Assembly: GCA_025345505.1 (NCBI GenBank)
Contig: JANVCC010000270.1
Span: forward strand, 2,648,269 to 2,712,268
Origin: Todiramphus chloris collaris
Lineage: Eukaryota; Chordata; Aves; Coraciiformes; Alcedinidae
Length of the DNA: 64,000 nt
Reading direction: 5' to 3'
Shown: positions 35,033-47,681 of the stretch, piece by piece
Numbering within the stretch: position 1 is the first letter of the stretch
Layout: each line of letters starts with the position of its first letter
Program-made: the position numbers and the translations under genes
Notes under the pieces: generated by a model
Told to the model about the DNA's origin: nothing
The model's database searches: none
The model's input: the letters and a program-made list of their open reading frames with translations, nothing else

Positions 35033-38000
35033 TTGGCATAATTAAAGCACTGAGCAATTCTTTCTGCCGTGGCTGTAGCTATTTCAAAATCAAGGTGGTG
35101 GTCTAGTGCACTTCCACCAAATCATTGCCCATTCCTTATTGCAGTGAGCTAATGTCTTCAGCTGCAGTATTGGGAGTCTACTTAAACATGGAACTCAGAG
35201 TGGAACTTAGCTGAAAAAGTGCCCCGTGTGGATTAAAACGGGAGAAAACGCTTGTACTGAAATCACTTAAGCTTCCCCACCATGTTTTCTCTAACAAAGT
35301 GTACTGCACTTTTTGAGGACTGTACTGTGGGTGTTCTAATAGAATCTGACTCCTTTGTCATAATCTCTTCATCTAATAATTCCTGTGTAGCGTTTTTTTT
35401 TTCCCTTATCATTCACTATGTGTTAATTTACATTTTGATTTCTGTGTCCTTGACCCAAAACTGTCAGGGCAGGACGACGCTGTTGTCTACAGCAGATTGT
35501 GAGCTATTAATCCTCTCCTCCGTTATGTGTGTGGTGTGCCATGTGCAGATGGGGCTCCTCCCTGGAACCCTGTGCTTTCCAGTCTTTGCGGGTCCTCGAG
35601 TCTGTCGCAGATGTTCTGTTCTGAAACCAGATCTCAGGTGAGCAGAGAGGGTTTGTCTGCAGAGCAACCTCAGGGGCAGGAACAGAAGGCACCCCGCCAA
35701 TGTGTCTGCCCCAGGATCTCCCTTTTAACAGTGACCGTTACTCTGCCTGCCGGGGGAAAATGCAAGGAACTTCAGATGTCTTTTTGGAAGTGATCTGTCT
35801 GTTGGCTTTTTAGTCACCATAATTTGTCGGGCTGTTTGTGGAATCACGCCTTTTCGAGGTGGCTTGGCATGTATTCATCTCTCTGAGATATTTCTTACTG
35901 TCTGTCCAAACCTTCGTTACATTTGTTTGGAAAAAATTCTTCCAGTGATAAATAAGCACATGCCTAATTAAAGTTTGGTAAAGAGATTTGGAATGTTAGA
36001 CAAAGGAAGAGCCTTTGAGGTGATCTGATTGTTTGCATCTCAATATCATCTTACAGCTTTGGTCTTGAATAAATTAAAGAAATGGAATTTCTTGATTAAA
36101 TAGAAGTCAGATTTTATATACATGCTTACAGATGGAGCACCTTGCTTGTACAAATGTCTGGATATGTATGTAAGTGTTCTGGTATATCTTTTGTGCCCAT
36201 GTCTATGTGTTTGTATGAGGTAATTTACAGTCTGAAAGACTGAAACTCAGATATGTGCTGCATCGGGGAACAGAAAGGCTTGAATTTGGAATTTCATTGG
36301 AAATCAAGTTCTCATTTGACTGCAGTGGTTATGCTGTAATTCTTGCCTCTCCTTTACAATTAAAATACTTCCAAAAGAGCCGATTAAGCCACAGTAACAC
36401 TTAGCAGGAATACAAGCTGGTATAAATAGCACACGGGGCAGAAAAATAGCTTTATGTGGGGCTTATACATGCTCCTTGAGTTGCTTTTTACTCTGCTATC
36501 TACCCACTGACTCGGCCAAGGCTGCCCCTGTTTCTGGTCAGTGGTGGAAAGACCTGAAAGGAGAATCAAAGGGGACTTGTAGGTACAACCTTGACCTTGG
36601 TAGCTAGTCCTTAGCCTTCAGTGCTTTAACTAGTGTCACCCATGGGGCTACAGTCTGTGCTGTCTCCATTCTTATGAGGCTGCTTTCACTCACTAGCCCA
36701 GGCTCTCCTGCAGCGGTTCCCACCACAGAACTGCTTCATTAAGTAGCTCTGAGTAATATGTACCACCTTCCCTTTTGAAAATCCCTTATTCAAATCTCAC
36801 ACCACCATGGTCTCAAGAGGATCTGCTTCAGCAGTGCTACCTATCATTTGATAATGTAAACCCAGAAAGCATTACTGTGTAGCCCTGCTGCTTGAAAACA
36901 TGCATTATTAATAGCAGATGCCAGATAGATTAACTGGTCATAGTGTTGCACAAGAACATGGGTCTTCCTTCTTTCTTTTTCCATTTAAAGGGTAGGATAA
37001 TGAAGTGGACAGCAAGGATAACTTAAGTGGTGCCATTAGGAGATGGTTGCTGCATTCCAGATAGCACCTTTTTCTACTAATCTGCTCGAAGAGAAACTAT
37101 CCATCTCAAAATCCAGTACTGAGAGTGCTGTTTCTTATGAGATGGAAAACCACCTGGCTTCATCTTTATCAGGTAGCTGTTTTCTCTCCTCTGATCTCAG
37201 CTCTCTCGTTGCTCAAGTCATAAAATGCAATGGTTATATTCATACCTGTGTGTATGAATTGTAGGTGTCCACTGTACAACACATCCTTTAGTTATGGAGA
37301 GGAAACTGGTCTCAGAGTTCAGATTCCTAACACGATTAAGAGTCTGCATTTCTTTTCAGTGTCCAGCATCATAATTTCATGTATTTCTAGAACCTTTTGT
37401 AATCTCCCTGATGATGCTGCTGGATGAAAAGGTGATAGTAACTCTGACTATTTCTAATTAACCATTTTTGCCGAAGTATTTTTCTCATTAAACCTATGAA
37501 TACTCAGTTTCCAACTGACTGGAAGTTTGTCTTGCCTGTAACTATTCAGAATGGCAGATGTTCTGACTGAGATTGCAGATAATGGATTTCTGCTACACTT
37601 CTAATATGGTGGCCATGACAGAGATATCACAAGAACATCAACAGCTTCTGAAAACAAAATTGACCCTATCTGTCATGAGACTGCAGCCTTCCTGCGATTT
37701 GAGAAAATCACATTCCCCTCAGCCCATCAGATATTCAGTGATATTGATGATCGCTTGAATAACAAAGCATAGCAAGTACAGGCTTTTTATAGCTACGGAA
37801 AAGAAACCCAGCCCTCGTTTCTGTTATAATATATGTATTCTTTCCTTTGTCCTGTTTATGTAAAAATGGAACCACTTGGGTGGGTGATCAGTATAGCAGA
37901 GAGCCGAATGTCCCATTAATTTCTTGTTGGAAGCTCATTCCTTTTAGTAAAAATAAAAGGAGCTGCAAAACTTCCTGCTAGCTTTTCACTGGCTACCTTA

Positions 38001-38740
38001 AAGTTTAAATATGTATATGGAAGTAGTTTTGTACAGTAGTTTCTGAAATCAGTTCTATTATTTCTTAACTTGCATGCTTCGATGATAAAATTCAGCTTTA
38101 CTGGAAGAAAGTCTTATAATCATTTTCACATTTGCTATGCATTACTCTCCTCTCCCCCTCTTTCCTTTTTTTAAATAAATAGTACTTTGCAACAAATTGA
38201 TTTTGCTAGATAGTGCATTGATCATGCACCTTGCCTGGGGACAGAATATAGCTTCAAAAACAATAATAACTAAGACAATCATCTAATTTTACTGAAATAA
38301 AACTGAAAATGTACACCCAATGAAATAATCCCTGAGACTACTTTAGGTGCATTTGTGCTTGTACTTTATCCTCAGTGACACAGTAATCTACTAAAGTTCT
38401 TCTCTCGATTTTTCTCTTTGCAATCTGGAAGAACAGATTCACCAGTGATTGTGCTCATTTATAAAAGCATCCAAAACAAAATTGAACCCCAAGGCTGATA
38501 AACTATAAAGATGCTGATCAGATCTGAGCAGAATGGACGGGATGCTTTGGGGCTTGCTCAGCTAAAGACGGCTCTACAAGACTGATGGCTTTATATACAC
38601 AATTACAAACACCATCGCTTTGTAGAATGAATGGGAAATCATAAAATATGTTGCTTGCCCTTTATTAAGTAAAGAATGGTATTTTGTAAAATACTTGTGA
38701 AGATTTACTAAATTCCCGTAATTTAATTCCTGCCACTGTA
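35033..38740. other. Noncoding stretch with one exon-like block
   Basis: Apart from the exon-like segment 35468-35637 I see nothing recognisable. Open frames are at most 119 codons, and no repeat or RNA gene was found. Confidence 0.55.
35468..35637 (+). other. Exon-like block with canonical donor (weak)
   Basis: An acceptor-like CTGTCAG ends at 35467 and a canonical donor CAG/GTGAGC starts at 35638. One frame is open across all 170 bp, entering in phase 0 and stopping immediately after the donor (AGG TGA), which would fit coding that ends at the exon edge. GC and CpG are above local background. The frame begins GRTTLLSTADCELL and matches no family I know. The acceptor's pyrimidine tract is poor. 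A noncoding exon or chance is as likely as a coding exon. Confidence 0.15.
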
Positions 38741-38990
38741 TTTTCTTTTCTTTGTAGAAAACTTAATCAAACAATCATTTGGAAAGAACAATCCAATAGA
38801 GTAAACCTTCTAGTCCTGAAGAGCAAGTGGCTAATTGATTTTGCTTATCAATATCTATCAAGTGGGTGCACAGTGTCTGCTTCATATAAAATTCATTCAT
38901 TTACACTAGCCATGTCATAATCAATAATGGTTTAAAAATTCATCTACGCTCACTAAAATTCTTCTATAAAGGAGATGCTGAATTTGAGTC
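38741..38990. promoter_or_regulatory. Candidate conserved noncoding / enhancer-like block
   Basis: AT-rich and repeat-free, with CTAATTGATT (38831-38840), TTATCAATATCTATCA (38845-38860, ONECUT/CUX-like) and TAATCAATAATGG (38918-38930). A strong acceptor-like TTTCTTTGTAG ends near 38758 and one frame stays open for about 54 codons, but there is no donor and the translation is unremarkable, so regulatory DNA is the better reading. Confidence 0.28.
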
Positions 38991-39370
38991 CTCTACAAAT
39001 TAATTACTTATTGGAAATCATAAGAAGACAAATGTAACAGGACAAAGATTAAAAACTCCTGTGGTTCTTTGAGGCAATATATCCTGATATCATACACAAG
39101 CTTTGGCTTTGTGATGGCATGAAATAAAGCTATGATGTGGTAACTCATTGGGGTTCTGTAGTGACTGCTGAAAGAAAACTGTGTAGGACAGAACTTCTTA
39201 AACACTTTACCAAAAGGGGGTTTTATAAAGCTCTTGGATTTCCATATTCCATTTTCTTTTGGTTTGCAAGTGTACTAGTCAGGGAATTTCTTGAAAATCA
39301 GTGATGGCTGGGGAAGAACCACATGCTACTGTGAAGTCAGGTTGTTTGGCTCTCAAAATATACCCGAGTT

Positions 39371-39383
39371 GGGGGGGGGGGGG
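39371..39383 (+). repeat. Poly(G) run, 13 bp
   Basis: Thirteen consecutive G, followed within five bases by an A run. Such runs are prone to sequencing-length error. Confidence 0.9.
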
Positions 39384-39684
39384 CAGAGAAAAAAAAACGA
39401 AGAGAGGAAGAATCTGTTAGAATTTATCTATGTTGGCTTTAAAAAGGAAGAGCTTCTCCCTAGCTGGAAAGAAAGCCTAGCCATAGTCAAGTGAGAAGCT
39501 TTTGTTGGGGAGAGGGCCTAGCTCTTAGGTCGAGTTTAAATGTGTTTTCACATTAGGATGAATATTGTGTCACTCGTGAAATTCTTGTGATTTTAAAATG
39601 AAAATCTATAGTGTATCAGAAGCCAAGCTTCACAAATTCAGTGAACTTGCAAAAGGTAATTTAAAGTAAGTAGAAACAAATAGA

Positions 39685-39700
39685 TTTTTTTTTTTTTTTT
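39685..39700 (+). repeat. Poly(T) run, 16 bp
   Basis: Sixteen T, equivalent to a poly(A) on the minus strand. The adjoining minus-strand sequence (39701-39900) is not recognisable as a processed gene copy. Confidence 0.85.
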
Positions 39701-40385
39701 AAATCTTTAACTGGTGTTTTGGGATCATATTGCATCCTTATTGTCCCTGGTCTCTTCGTGCCCATCTTGCAGTCACGTTATGGCAGTGCCACAGTCCCAG
39801 GTGTGATGATGCCAGCCAAGCCACAGGGCTGACAGGTAGGTTAAATCACATGGAGGTGCCCCAGCTGCTTGGACAGAATTGCTCCATAATTCTGTGACTG
39901 CAGCTGTAAAGGCATGATCTTCTTACTCCGGGTGTAAGTCTAGGATAAGGATTCTGTCTGACTATTTTGTTGCTTTGTTTGTTTGATTTTCAAGGAGAAC
40001 TTTCACCCGGTGAGAAACAAAGTATAATTTTAGACTGTTTAGCCTAGACTTTGTATACTAAATGCCCTCCTCTTTCTTTTCTTCCGTGAAAAATAATTTA
40101 AATGCACTGTTAATGATTTCCAGTAGAGTAAGAGATTTGAAAATTTTGAGGCATAAGCTAAAAATAGTAGCAACACTGTGTACATCAGGAAAATACAGAG
40201 TGGATACACATTTTTTTCAATGCCAGACATAGTTCTGTCCTTCAGATTGACTCTCATCTCTCATGGGTAACGACAGCACGCTAAGTAACGGGAGTAACAG
40301 GCTGGCCAGCAGTGCACCTGATGCCATCAAACTGATTATTTGACTGTTTTGTTGTTGGGTTCCCCCCTCCCTGCTCTTTCATCTC

Positions 40386-40412
40386 TGTGCTACCCTGTGT
40401 AAGGGTAGCACA
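40386..40412. other. Perfect 11-bp stem-loop
   Basis: TGTGCTACCCT (40386-40396) and AGGGTAGCACA (40402-40412) are exact reverse complements around a 5-nt loop. Too short for a microRNA precursor. No poly(T) or histone-type context is present. Confidence 0.6.
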
Positions 40413-40690
40413 CTTACTTGCTATGCAAAGCTTCAATCTCTCATTAGCCAGTGGTAATTTTTTTTACTGCCTGCTATGAATGTCTCGTGATCTAAAATCG
40501 AGATACCTTTCGTTTTAAAAACACGACCTCTAAGGAGCTGGTTGTTGCTGATTTTACTCAAATTTTTGTTCTGAACCTAATAGGAGCAATCCATTCCCTT
40601 CCCCTCCATTTTTTTAATTTTATTTTTGTAATGAAGAGAACTGGGTTTAAATGGTGTGGGCTAAAAAGTGTCTTCAGAATGTGTTTGTAA

Positions 40691-40900
40691 TTTTTTTTTC
40701 TTTTACTGTTCTAGCTTTAATTCATAATTACAAGCTTATTCCAATCTCTGCATTATGGAACCACATTTTAGACCAACAGCTGTTATCTACTTTCACTGGT
40801 AGCCTTGGGGTATGCATATTTTAATATTCATTTACTATGTGCCGATAAACTAAATACTTCCTACTGGAAGTCTATGAAATTAATCACAGTATCTTAGTTG
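40691..40900. promoter_or_regulatory. Candidate conserved noncoding / enhancer-like block
   Basis: TTTAATTCATAATTA (40716-40730) and ATGCATATTTTAATATTCA (40812-40830, a POU-like and AT-rich composite) sit in repeat-free DNA with no open frame. The call rests on composition and motif density only. Confidence 0.28.
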
Positions 40901-43900
40901 CTGTTCTGTCTTCCATGTAGCTCATATTTTTTAGACTTATGATGTTATACAAATGCCTCTCCTTCTCCTATCTGACAGAAAGGGGAAGAGGAAAGGTTAT
41001 TGCAAAACGTACAAACAGAACAAGTTGATTAAATCTGTGATAATTAGAAAATAGAGAGGAATACAGCATAGTCATTCAAATGACACAACCTTCTCTCCCG
41101 TTCCTGTATCTTGCATAAAACTAGTATAAACCTTGCCACGTTGCCTCCAGCAAGATTTTAATAGCTGGCTTTGTATTTGAAGGTTGTGGTTTTAACTGTT
41201 ATTTAAGCAGTATTAGGTCCTCATATGCATATAATGTAGCCCGAGGGTAGGTATTTTCCAATCTTCCAGGCACAATCACAGCTCCAAGTATCTTTGTGTT
41301 AAAAGTATAAAGCATGTGGCAACTTTGGGGATGAAATTCAGTGAATAGGGAGGAAATAAAAGTCATGCAATCCATTAACATTTAAGGCTGTTTGTTGAGC
41401 AGCAATGGATAAAGAATTGGTGAAAAGCTGCAGAAGGGCATGGAAACAGATACTTTAAGGATGAGTCTGGTGATGGAAACTAATAATGTCAGCACTGGAG
41501 GTGTTTAGACAGATTTCTTATGTGTTTATATTTCTTGCCACAAATTCCAATGCAAGGGCATCGCTTACAGACGATAAGAACCCAATAGATACCTGCTTCT
41601 GCAAATCAAAAGGTGAATGCCAGCGCTGCCACCTTCCCTGAGAAATGGTGGTAGGATCTTGTCTTCTCCAGGGTGCCTGTGCTGGGAGAGCCAGATGGAC
41701 TGAGGTGCTTATGCTTTGAAAAGCAGTGGAAGAAGAATTCAGATACACCTTCATTCTCAGTATATCTTAAGTGCCACCCATCTCTTTACTGAGTGTGGAG
41801 GTTCTCTTCAGTTCCACCCTTAAGTACCTTAATGTGAATTTATTGTTATTGTTTTAGCCCTTGAACCCTTCTGAGATCCAGAGCTGGATTCGTTTAGCTT
41901 CCTCTGATCAGGCACATCAATCTGAATGAAAAACAGTGCTTTAATGTGTTGATAGAAAAATATCTTGAGGAGGAGCACATCATTATATTTGTAACCAGAT
42001 TAAAATATAAAATTCTGTCTAATCTGAAATTTGGATCTCTAATGGACCTTGTAAAATACATAATAGCCCACGAACTGCAGTTCACCTTCAAGAGCTGACT
42101 GATGTCCTTCAGACCTCCTGTGAAATGCCCAGGACACCTCAGAAGGCTGAAAAATAGTAAAAATAATTGAGTATTAATTACTTCTTTTTTAGTGGTGAAC
42201 AAAGATTGTCATGAGTCACAAAACCAGAAAATTATGTCCTACACATAAAGAGCTTGCTGTTGAAATACACTGACTTGAAATCAGTGCTTTGCTTTCATGG
42301 CCGAGAGTACCTGTGATAACATGAAGATGTTTCTATAGCAAACTGAGAAAATCCTCATTGCTAAAAAATGTCTGATGTGTGCAAGGAGCTTTGTTCTCTT
42401 ATATTTGATTAATTCTGTCAAATTTAAAGAAGCTACTGAAGTGAATATTTAAGTTTAAGACGAAGCAGGCCAATAATGAAGACTTAATTTGCGTTGGGCT
42501 CTGATGTCATTGTCAGCTGCACGACATTACGTAGTTCTCAAAGTCTGTACTTGCATTTATTTTAAGGAATTTTTATATGGTTGCACAGTTGTTTTCAAAG
42601 TTCTTTGATTTTCTGAACTCTAAACATTTCCAAGTGAATGTCCAAACTCTCATCTAATGAGTTTATGATTATTGATGTGAAGCTCTTTTTCTTAGTCACC
42701 TTAGACTTGCCTGTGGACCATAGGTAAAAAAATCATTGAATCAAACTGTTCCACTAGTGTGTGTGTGTATAAAAAAAGTCAGTGGGCTTTTTAGGAATAA
42801 CCCATACATGAACACATTAACTGTTTTGTGCTTTTGCACGTGTTCCTGTTACGAGTTGATACAAAGGCTATTTGGCCAAAGAAAGCAAGCATGAAATATA
42901 GAGCATTGGGTAACTGTATAAGCTTAGCAAAGAAAATGTGAAAGAGTGCTATGAGCCAAACCAGAACACTGAAAATAACAGTGGTTGCCAAAAAAATTCT
43001 CTTCAGCTGTATTAAATGCACAGAAGTGTAAAGTTTTGGTAGGTTTCATATTTACTTACAGGCTGCAGGTTCTACTGTGCTGCATTTTTATTGCAAAATA
43101 AAAAATACGAAGATAGATGTGATATAAATATGATGATAATTTTATATTACAAATCAAATGATTTTATGTATACTGTACTTGGTAACATCTCAGCTTGCTG
43201 CCTTGTTTTCTTACTCTTCTCAGTGGGCTCACAGTTGCTGTTTCAACTCTTCTCAATTTTCCAGTGTTCTGTTGGTTTGGGGGTATATCACCCTTCTCCA
43301 CTCTACCAAAGCTCTTCTCACCAAGTGTATTCACCATTGTTTCCAGTTAAGCCTAAAAGGTTTATTGGTTTTTTCCTCCCTGTTTGAAACTCTTGCTCTG
43401 TGGGCTGTCTTTCAGCATCTTACCCTTCAACTCCATGCCAGAGAGGCCAGATGATTCTGGAAGTCAGTGTTAATTTATTTTAAGTTGATGGTTATGTGGA
43501 CTCTTTAATATATTTAGACAATTGTTTGTGTCATCAAACCCTAATCTTATTGAGTGCCTGATAAATGAAATTGGACATTTGGTTTTTGTGATTTGTCTCC
43601 GGAGCTTGGTCATCAAAATTCCAGTCTTTTGTATTTCTTGAGTAGAGGATGGTCAGTTATACAAAAGATCCCTTTTCTTATCTCCACAGACTTTGGGAAA
43701 TGTTTGTCTCCTCCAGAGTATGTATAATAATAATAATATTAACAAAATCTCTCTGCAGCTGTGAGACCATATCTGGTGGGAATGTCTTCACAAATATTTC
43801 TTTGGTCAAGCCTTTGCTATTCTTAAGCTTTCTGAAAACATTTGTGTGAATGAAAGCTTTGACAGCTGAATTAGGCTGAAAAAAATGACAATAATAAAAG

Positions 43901-45420
43901 CAAAAGCAGTGAAAGAAACCAGAAAGCTTTATTTATGAGTTTGCTATTTTGAGTTTTGTAATAGGATAATGTTGGTCTTCATAATTTCCATCTGTCTGAC
44001 TTTCTAGATGCTACTTTTTTTCTGACTGTTCCCCCCCTTGTTTTATGATGAAAGACAAGGAAGATGCAGAAAACAAAGGAGGAGGAATAAATTTTCCTCA
44101 ATGAAATCTATAACCAATTATAACTTGAGGTCATATTTCAAGGTAATATGGGGGGACAAGAGGAATTATGTTTTCCAGTTTCACAGGGGTGGCTTATCCT
44201 TGCTATATATTGACCTTACCCAGTTCCTCTTCCTGATGAAGGACAAAAGAATTAAGATCTTTGGTAATTCAAGGATCTGGAAGAAAACTAGGGGCACAGC
44301 TCTGTTTCTTGGGCAGAGCGGTGGCTTCAGGGAGAAAAAGGAACAGTAGTCCTTCTCTGGAAGTTGTAAGCTCTAGCACTTCTTGAACTTGGCAGGTTCA
44401 GATCCTCATAGCAGTCTTTATTCTCTGGTGCATGTAGCTTGTTTCGAGTGAAAGCATCCCTGCAGGAAAACAGTGTCAGTAGCATATTACTGTAAACATT
44501 TTATAGATTCTTTTGTCTGTCTGGAGTGATATGGTTCTAAACTTCCTGTTTAGATTTAATTGACACGATAATGTAAAGATCCAGAACAGGATGTGCAGAA
44601 AAATAATTGATACTTTTAAGGAATCTCTTGTAGGCAAAAATGGAAAATCAGGGAGAAGCATACGGCATAACACAAGCGAAATTGTCACGTCAAGAGAGGC
44701 TTAACAGATGACACAGATGATCTTCATGTTATGAGAGAAGAATAAAAACATAAAAGCAAACCAGAGTAGATCAATAAGCATTTAAAATTATTGTTGTTGT
44801 TATTATGCGTATGCCCACAAGAGATTCCAGCAACGGTCATAGAGAGCTCAAGCAAAAATAGAGGAGACAGAAAAAGTAAAGTAATTAAAAAGTCCAGTTG
44901 CTCTTAAAGAAGAGGAGGGGTCTAGTTTAGGTGCTGTGATAATTGTCTAGGCACTTCTGGAAGAACCTCCTTCCTTTCAGCTATATGGGAAACATGAGAA
45001 GACAAACTTCTAACACGGGTGCAACGACTGTCTCCCTGCTCCAGCTGTTGGAACAAATACAGCTCAGCTAACACAGTGCAGACTCAGGAACGTACTGCTT
45101 TCTGTTTCTGTTGAAATTCTCAGTGCTGCTCAGTTAGTGTAGATCTGTTTTTCTTTCCTGACTAAATACAGCAAGAGGTATTAAGCTTATAACCAGAAAA
45201 GTTTTGCCCATCTAATGAGTTCTTCATGCACACAAGGGCTTTTCAACAGCTTCAAACTGCAAATGTGCTCAAGCCTCTTTCTGATTCCAAACTCAACCTT
45301 GGCTAAGTTTTCACAGCAAGTTTCTTTGGTTTTTTTTGTTGTCCATTTCCAGTTTTAGCTACCTGTGCTTTCCTAGGTTAGATTATTGTTTCTTTCCACA
45401 AAGGCATAAATTTCTATTTG
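40901..45420. other. Noncoding stretch, no gene recognised
   Basis: Open frames are at most 103 codons and unrecognised. Short AAT/ATA runs lie at 43725-43740 and GTT repeats near 44790. No transposon or RNA gene seen. Confidence 0.6.
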
Positions 45421-45434
45421 TGACATAGCAATAA

Positions 45435-45453
45435 TTTCCATGGCAACCAATCA
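45435..45453. promoter_or_regulatory. Composite RFX X-box and CCAAT box
   Basis: TTTCCATGGCAACC (45435-45448) reads as GGTTGCCATGGAAA on the minus strand, very close to the symmetrical RFX X-box consensus (GTTGCCATGGAAAC). It overlaps AACCAATCA (45445-45453), a canonical NF-Y CCAAT box. X and CCAAT elements cooperate in several vertebrate promoters. No promoter or exon is visible beside it. Confidence 0.35.
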
Positions 45454-47662
45454 TGGTATTATGAAGGTGAGCAAAATCCAGAAGGTGTGGGTGGTGGGGA
45501 TGAAAGCTGGGAAAAAAGCCCTCGATAATAACAGGGCTAATAGAAAATTATAGGCCAAGAGAAAAGCATTTTATTTCAATGTTCTGTATTTTCATGTTTG
45601 CTCAGGGATAAAACTGGTTTTTTAAGAAGGGTGTTAAAGAGCTGACTGAATTGAGTTTGCAGGGATTTGGATTAGCTCCTGACAGAACTCTGATAAAACT
45701 ACGTCCTGCATATCTCTGGGATGTTCAGAATACCTTATTCAGTCAAACATTGTACTGAATCCTCTCGGAGTTTTTCATTGATACAGATGTCTATATTCTA
45801 AGTTGGGTATAGTTACATAAGTTTGACCTATAATGTAAGTGTATGACATGCAGCAATCTATCAAATGCTTGCTCAAGACTTTCAGGAAGTTTCATCAAGT
45901 TTCATCTTCCCTTGGATCAGTGTTTGTGATCTCGCCTGTGGTGTTTTAAAGTTTTGCAATAACGAGTTTAAGTGTAGTAATGAAAAGTTTCATCTCTACA
46001 GTGGGACTTTCTGCATGGTAGCTCCAATAGGAGCGACTGTTTTAGGGTATTTTAAGGATGATTGTATCTGCATTAAGTACTGCAGCACTGTTTATTTTCT
46101 TCCTTATTGATTTTTAATTAAGCTAATGCTCTAGAATTATTTAAGAGAGGGGAGAGGAAGTGAAATCCTAATCTTATTAGCACTGACATAAAATGGATCG
46201 AGTTCAATGGCGTTTCAGTTTGTCCTGGGTATGATCTGACTGAGAACAGATGTGGGCCCTCTTGGATTAGTTTTTTGTTCTTATGACATAGTCATTTGGT
46301 TCCAGCCAGATTTTTCATTCATATGGCATGGGTTTGGCATATGTTGAATTGATCCAAGAGTAGAGAAGGCCAAGCCTATCTGATTAAAAAATTGCTTCAT
46401 CTTTTTTACTGTAGGTGCATAGGGCAGAAACTTGAGATCTCCAGTCACTTTAAGTCAGTCCTTTTTGAAACAGGCCTCACTGTCTTCTAGGCTTGTTAAT
46501 GCAATGGCATTGAAAACAGTACCAATTTGTGTAATAATTAAGAGTGGTTTAAATAGAGAGGTGTAAATCTGCTAGTTGAATTCATCTGGTAGACTTGTAC
46601 CAAGGTAATTAAAACCAGGGACTGACCATGGCTAAAAGCAGCAAGTTTCAGCCATTTGGCTCAATGTTGAGCTTTTGCAGGGATTTCTGTGTAAACTTAA
46701 GTCAAGGAACGTTGGTACTTTGTGTCAGTATTGTACAAAAATATTTTATTTGCTTTCCAATCATCACTACAATCTTTTTGTTTGCTTGTTTTTGTTTTTT
46801 TCTGGGAAAACAGAAAAAAACCCCAAACAACTGAGCACCAAACTGCTTTTTGCTCCCATCAGGAAGTGCTCAATAGAATAAGAACACAGTCTTATGGAAT
46901 TGCCCAGGGTTTGACCTCAGTTCAACCACAACAGCCTAATAGCAGCATATGGCAAATCAGTGTTTGCAATGCGTGTATCTATGTATTAGGACTTGAGGAG
47001 AGAATTTCATACTGTGGCTTCTGTACCTCCATTTCACTAATAGAATAGAAGTACATTGCCTTGGTAGATGAGGTTCCTATGACCTTTGCATGGCCAGTTT
47101 GTTAAAGTCAAAATAGTCTCCTTGTACTAAAAGCCGAGCGTTCGACTCTGTTGCCAATTTTTTAAGACTTTCTGAAATTGTTCTTGTGGATTGGCTTCTT
47201 TCTTGTTAGTGCATAAAACAACTACAGAGTCACTACAGATGCTATTGTGCATATTCCTTGAGAAAATGCCTTTCATTCTTCATTCGTTCTGGAAAAAGCA
47301 ACAGCACCAGAGAGCCCTCATCCCTGTATGTAATAATCGCATTGTTTCACTCATTCGTAGCTGGTGACTTTTCTAAATATTTTTGATCAATAGAAAGCAA
47401 TGTAAAAATCAGTAGATTGCAGCTTGTAGCTGGAATTGATAGATAGTTTAGGTGGCAGGCTTTGAACTCCCTTGGCAATCAGTAGTTGAAAGAAATTACC
47501 TTCCTTCCATAGCTCGGATCTTCTGCCAAATTTACCCCATTCACGTCTAAATCTCTTACATATTTTAAAGGATTAAAGTTACAGATGAGATTAAAAACTT
47601 TCCTCTTGGCTTCAAAAAGAGAACAGAATTCTCTATACAAGCATAACTGACAGCCCCATAAG

Positions 47663-47681
47663 AAAAAAAAAAAAAAAAAAA
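47663..47681 (+). repeat. Poly(A) run, 19 bp
   Basis: Nineteen consecutive A. The sequence upstream was inspected for a processed pseudogene or retroposon body and none was recognised. Confidence 0.85.

Larger units (their letters stand above)
38991..40690. other. Noncoding stretch with mononucleotide runs
   Basis: Holds G13 (39371-39383) followed shortly by an A run, T16 (39685-39700), and an 11-bp perfect hairpin (40386-40412). A block at 39773-39835 is bounded by acceptor- and donor-like sites but is open in only one frame and unrecognised. A CR1-like ATAATTCTGTGACTG near 39887 is too short to call. Confidence 0.55.

Noticed and set aside
39701-39900. Minus-strand retrocopy ending at the T16 run, or a CR1 tail near 39887
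   Set aside because: Only a few bases (ATTCTGTGA) resemble CR1 and the remainder is unrecognised.
45403-45466. Plus-strand exon between CCACAAAG and AAG/GTGAGC
   Set aside because: All three frames contain stops; the interesting part is the RFX/CCAAT motif.
47130-47155. GCGTTCGACTC as a tRNA T-loop
   Set aside because: Stem bases do not pair and there is no cloverleaf.
47480-47681. Poly(A) run as the end of a processed pseudogene
   Set aside because: The 200 bp upstream match no gene I recognise and no target-site duplication was visible.
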